Of a DNA stretch of 64,000 nt, positions 63,249 through 64,000 are shown piece after piece. The first letter of the stretch is position 1. Each line of letters begins with the position of its first letter. Source of the stretch: Acerihabitans arboris (GTDB lineage Bacteria > Pseudomonadota > Gammaproteobacteria > Enterobacterales > Enterobacteriaceae); assembly GCF_010131535.1 (NCBI RefSeq), contig NZ_WUBS01000017.1, forward strand, positions 99,352-163,351, given 5' to 3'. The position numbers were made by a program, and so were the translations under genes. The notes beneath the pieces were generated by a model, which was not told the DNA's origin, searched no databases, and saw only the letters and a program-made list of their open reading frames with translations.

Positions 63249-63323
63249 GTCCTCGTAGTTAAACGGATATAACAAGCCCCTCCTAAGGGCTAGTTACAGG
63301 TTCGATTCCTGTCGGGGACACCA
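63249..63323 (+). tRNA. argW: tRNA-Arg (anticodon CCT)
   Basis: 75 bases including the encoded CCA end. The acceptor stem GTCCTCG pairs with CGGGGAC (one G-U), the anticodon loop CTCCTAA gives CCT for AGG codons, and the T-arm GTTCGATTC is canonical. The sequence is nearly that of E. coli argW, and the following integrase shows that the 3' end is used as an attachment site. Confidence 0.97.
63301..63323 (+). other. Probable attL within the argW 3' end
   Basis: P4-type integrases recombine in the T-arm/3' end of tRNA genes, and a P4-type integrase gene begins 167 bases downstream in the same orientation. The attachment core is therefore expected in 63301-63323. The matching attR, a repeat of this segment, would be outside the window. 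Confidence 0.55.
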
Positions 63324-63347
63324 TCACTGCCTAAATCAACATAAACC

Positions 63348-63409
63348 CACCTAAACAGATCCTCTCTAAATCCCCGTCACATCTACGAACGAACTAAACT
63401 CACCTAAAC
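63348..63409 (+). repeat. CACCTAAAC direct repeats between argW and the integrase gene
   Basis: The 9-mer CACCTAAAC occurs at 63348-63356 and 63401-63409, with degenerate CTAAA copies at 63331 and 63366 and 63394. Such short repeats next to a tRNA attachment site resemble integrase arm-binding sites. This is inference from location and repetition. Confidence 0.4.
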
Positions 63410-63489
63410 TGAAATCATTTCCAATAAACATGGAAGTGGGGGCATTATCCGGGGTACTCAACTATACCCCTACCCCAGGATACCCCCAA

Positions 63490-63878
63490 ATGCCCCTTTC
63501 GGTCAGGCAAATAGAGACCTTAAAGTCGCAGGATAAGCCCTATAAGCTGGCTGATGGCGGCGGCCTGTTTTTGCACGTTACTCCCAAAGGAAACAAGTCT
63601 TGGCGGTTAAAATACCGTTTTGGTGGCAAAGAAAAGCTGATGACTTTCGGTTTATTTCCGTCCATCACCCTTGCGGAGGCGAGGCAGCATAGGGACAAGG
63701 CTCGGGCTATGCTCGCCGCTGGAATGGACCCGTCAGAAGAGAAGAAATCACGCCGGGCCGAATCACTCATTTCTGCGGGCAATACGTTTCAGGCCATAGC
63801 GCAAGAGTGGTATGACAGTAAACGGCGGACTTGGTCAGAAAATTATGCCGAGCAAATATTGAGCATGTTAAAGAAAGA
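63490..63878 (+). pseudogene. P4-type tyrosine integrase, N-terminal fragment cut by an IS66 element
   Basis: The N-terminal 130 residues of a P4/CP4-type integrase: the DUF4102 arm-binding domain with DKPYKLADGGGLFLHVTPKG and FGLFPSITLAEARQHRDKAR, then the start of the core-binding domain (WSENYAEQIL). The catalytic domain is missing. The ATG at 63490 fits the family start; the frame is open to an ATG at 63430. The reading frame ends in TAA at 63880-63882, inside the terminal GTAAGCG of an IS66-family element starting at 63879. The insertion therefore supplied the stop. Confidence 0.85.
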
Positions 63879-64000
63879 GTAAGCGTCAACTCTGGGCCGT
63901 ATTGACGCTTATTCAACAGGGATTTTGAGGTTCCACGGCAGGAGATCTTTGATCTTATTGATGGGATGATCCGCGATAATCGCCAGCACATGGCGTAGGT
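63879..64000. mobile_element. IS66-family insertion sequence, one end
   Basis: The end begins with GTAAGCG, the conserved terminal motif of IS66-family elements. Just inside are AAGCGTCAA (63881-63889) and TTGACGCTT (63902-63910), a perfect inverted repeat that also brackets the transposase stop. The 8 bases before it, AAGAAAGA (63871-63878), would be the target duplication expected for this family. The other end is beyond the window. Confidence 0.8.
63909..64000 (-). CDS. IS66-family transposase, C-terminal end (partial)
   Basis: Reading from the right edge on the minus strand, about 29 codons end at TAA (63911-63909). They read LRHVLAIIADHPINKIKDLL followed by PWN. The HPIN...LLPWN string is the hallmark of the C-terminal element of IS66 transposases (TnpC). 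The gene enters from beyond the window. Confidence 0.82.
   Translation of the reverse strand, partial: LRHVLAIIADHPINKIKDLLPWNLKIPVE

Noticed and set aside
63767..63991. 74-codon minus-strand frame over the integrase-IS junction
   Set aside because: It is in a different frame from the IS66 transposase end and spans the insertion junction, so it cannot be a real gene.

Overview
This window is a stretch of conserved chromosomal backbone from a GC-rich member of the Enterobacterales. Gene content and order follow the Escherichia coli nuo-to-argW segment almost gene for gene: nuo, lrhA, alaA, yfbR-V, ackA-pta, yfcDEGH, his transport, purF, accD-truA-pdxB, flk, fabB, mnmC, yfcL-sixA, yfcZ, mlaA, yfdC, argW. 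Codon use and the insertions and losses listed below suggest a soil-, plant- or insect-associated lineage such as the Sodalis/Pectobacteriaceae neighbourhood rather than E. coli itself. The genus is inference only.

Layout. Positions 1-9846 (minus strand) hold the proximal part of the NADH:quinone oxidoreductase operon, from the first codons of nuoK back to nuoA, with a fused nuoCD. LrhA (10518-11453) is followed by its terminator, and a 1-kb AT-rich gap separates it from the divergent alaA. Positions 12486-25531 carry alanine synthesis (alaA), nucleotide and sugar phosphatases, the acetate pathway (ackA-pta, with an altered acetate kinase signature) and small yfc genes. Positions 25588-28635 encode a basic amino-acid ABC importer (hisJQMP) behind a convincing sigma-54 promoter with an NtrC-like site. 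Positions 28992-38958 are a long minus-strand run: ubiX, purF-cvpA (with PurR box), dedD-folC-accD, dedA, truA, usg, pdxB. Positions 39182-44750 hold an EamA-type exporter, flk, fabB (with FabR and FadR operators) and mnmC.

Positions 44852-53773 contain an inserted TonB-dependent copper receptor, then yfcL-epmC-yfcA-mepA-aroC-prmB, smrB, sixA and yfcZ. The fatty-acid beta-oxidation genes fadJ-fadI and the importer fadL, which flank yfcZ in E. coli, are missing here. Positions 53884-61830 hold mlaA and a complete cytochrome c maturation operon (ccmABCDEFGHI), placed between mlaA and yfdC. The window ends with yfdC, tRNA-Arg(CCT) (argW) and the start of an integrated element. That element begins with a P4-type integrase gene cut short by an IS66-family insertion sequence, of which only the first 122 bases are visible.

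Functional links. NDH-1, the acetate pathway and the ccm operon together describe a respiratory chain that can switch between aerobic growth, overflow to acetate and c-type-cytochrome respiration; LrhA sits beside nuo as in relatives. No CRISPR array, secondary-metabolite cluster or clearly novel multigene system is visible. The notable points are local: the acetate kinase signature change, the cysteine-bearing copper receptor, the fad losses beside an intact FadR-controlled fabB promoter, the nitrogen-type promoter of hisJ, and the IS66-broken integrase at argW.
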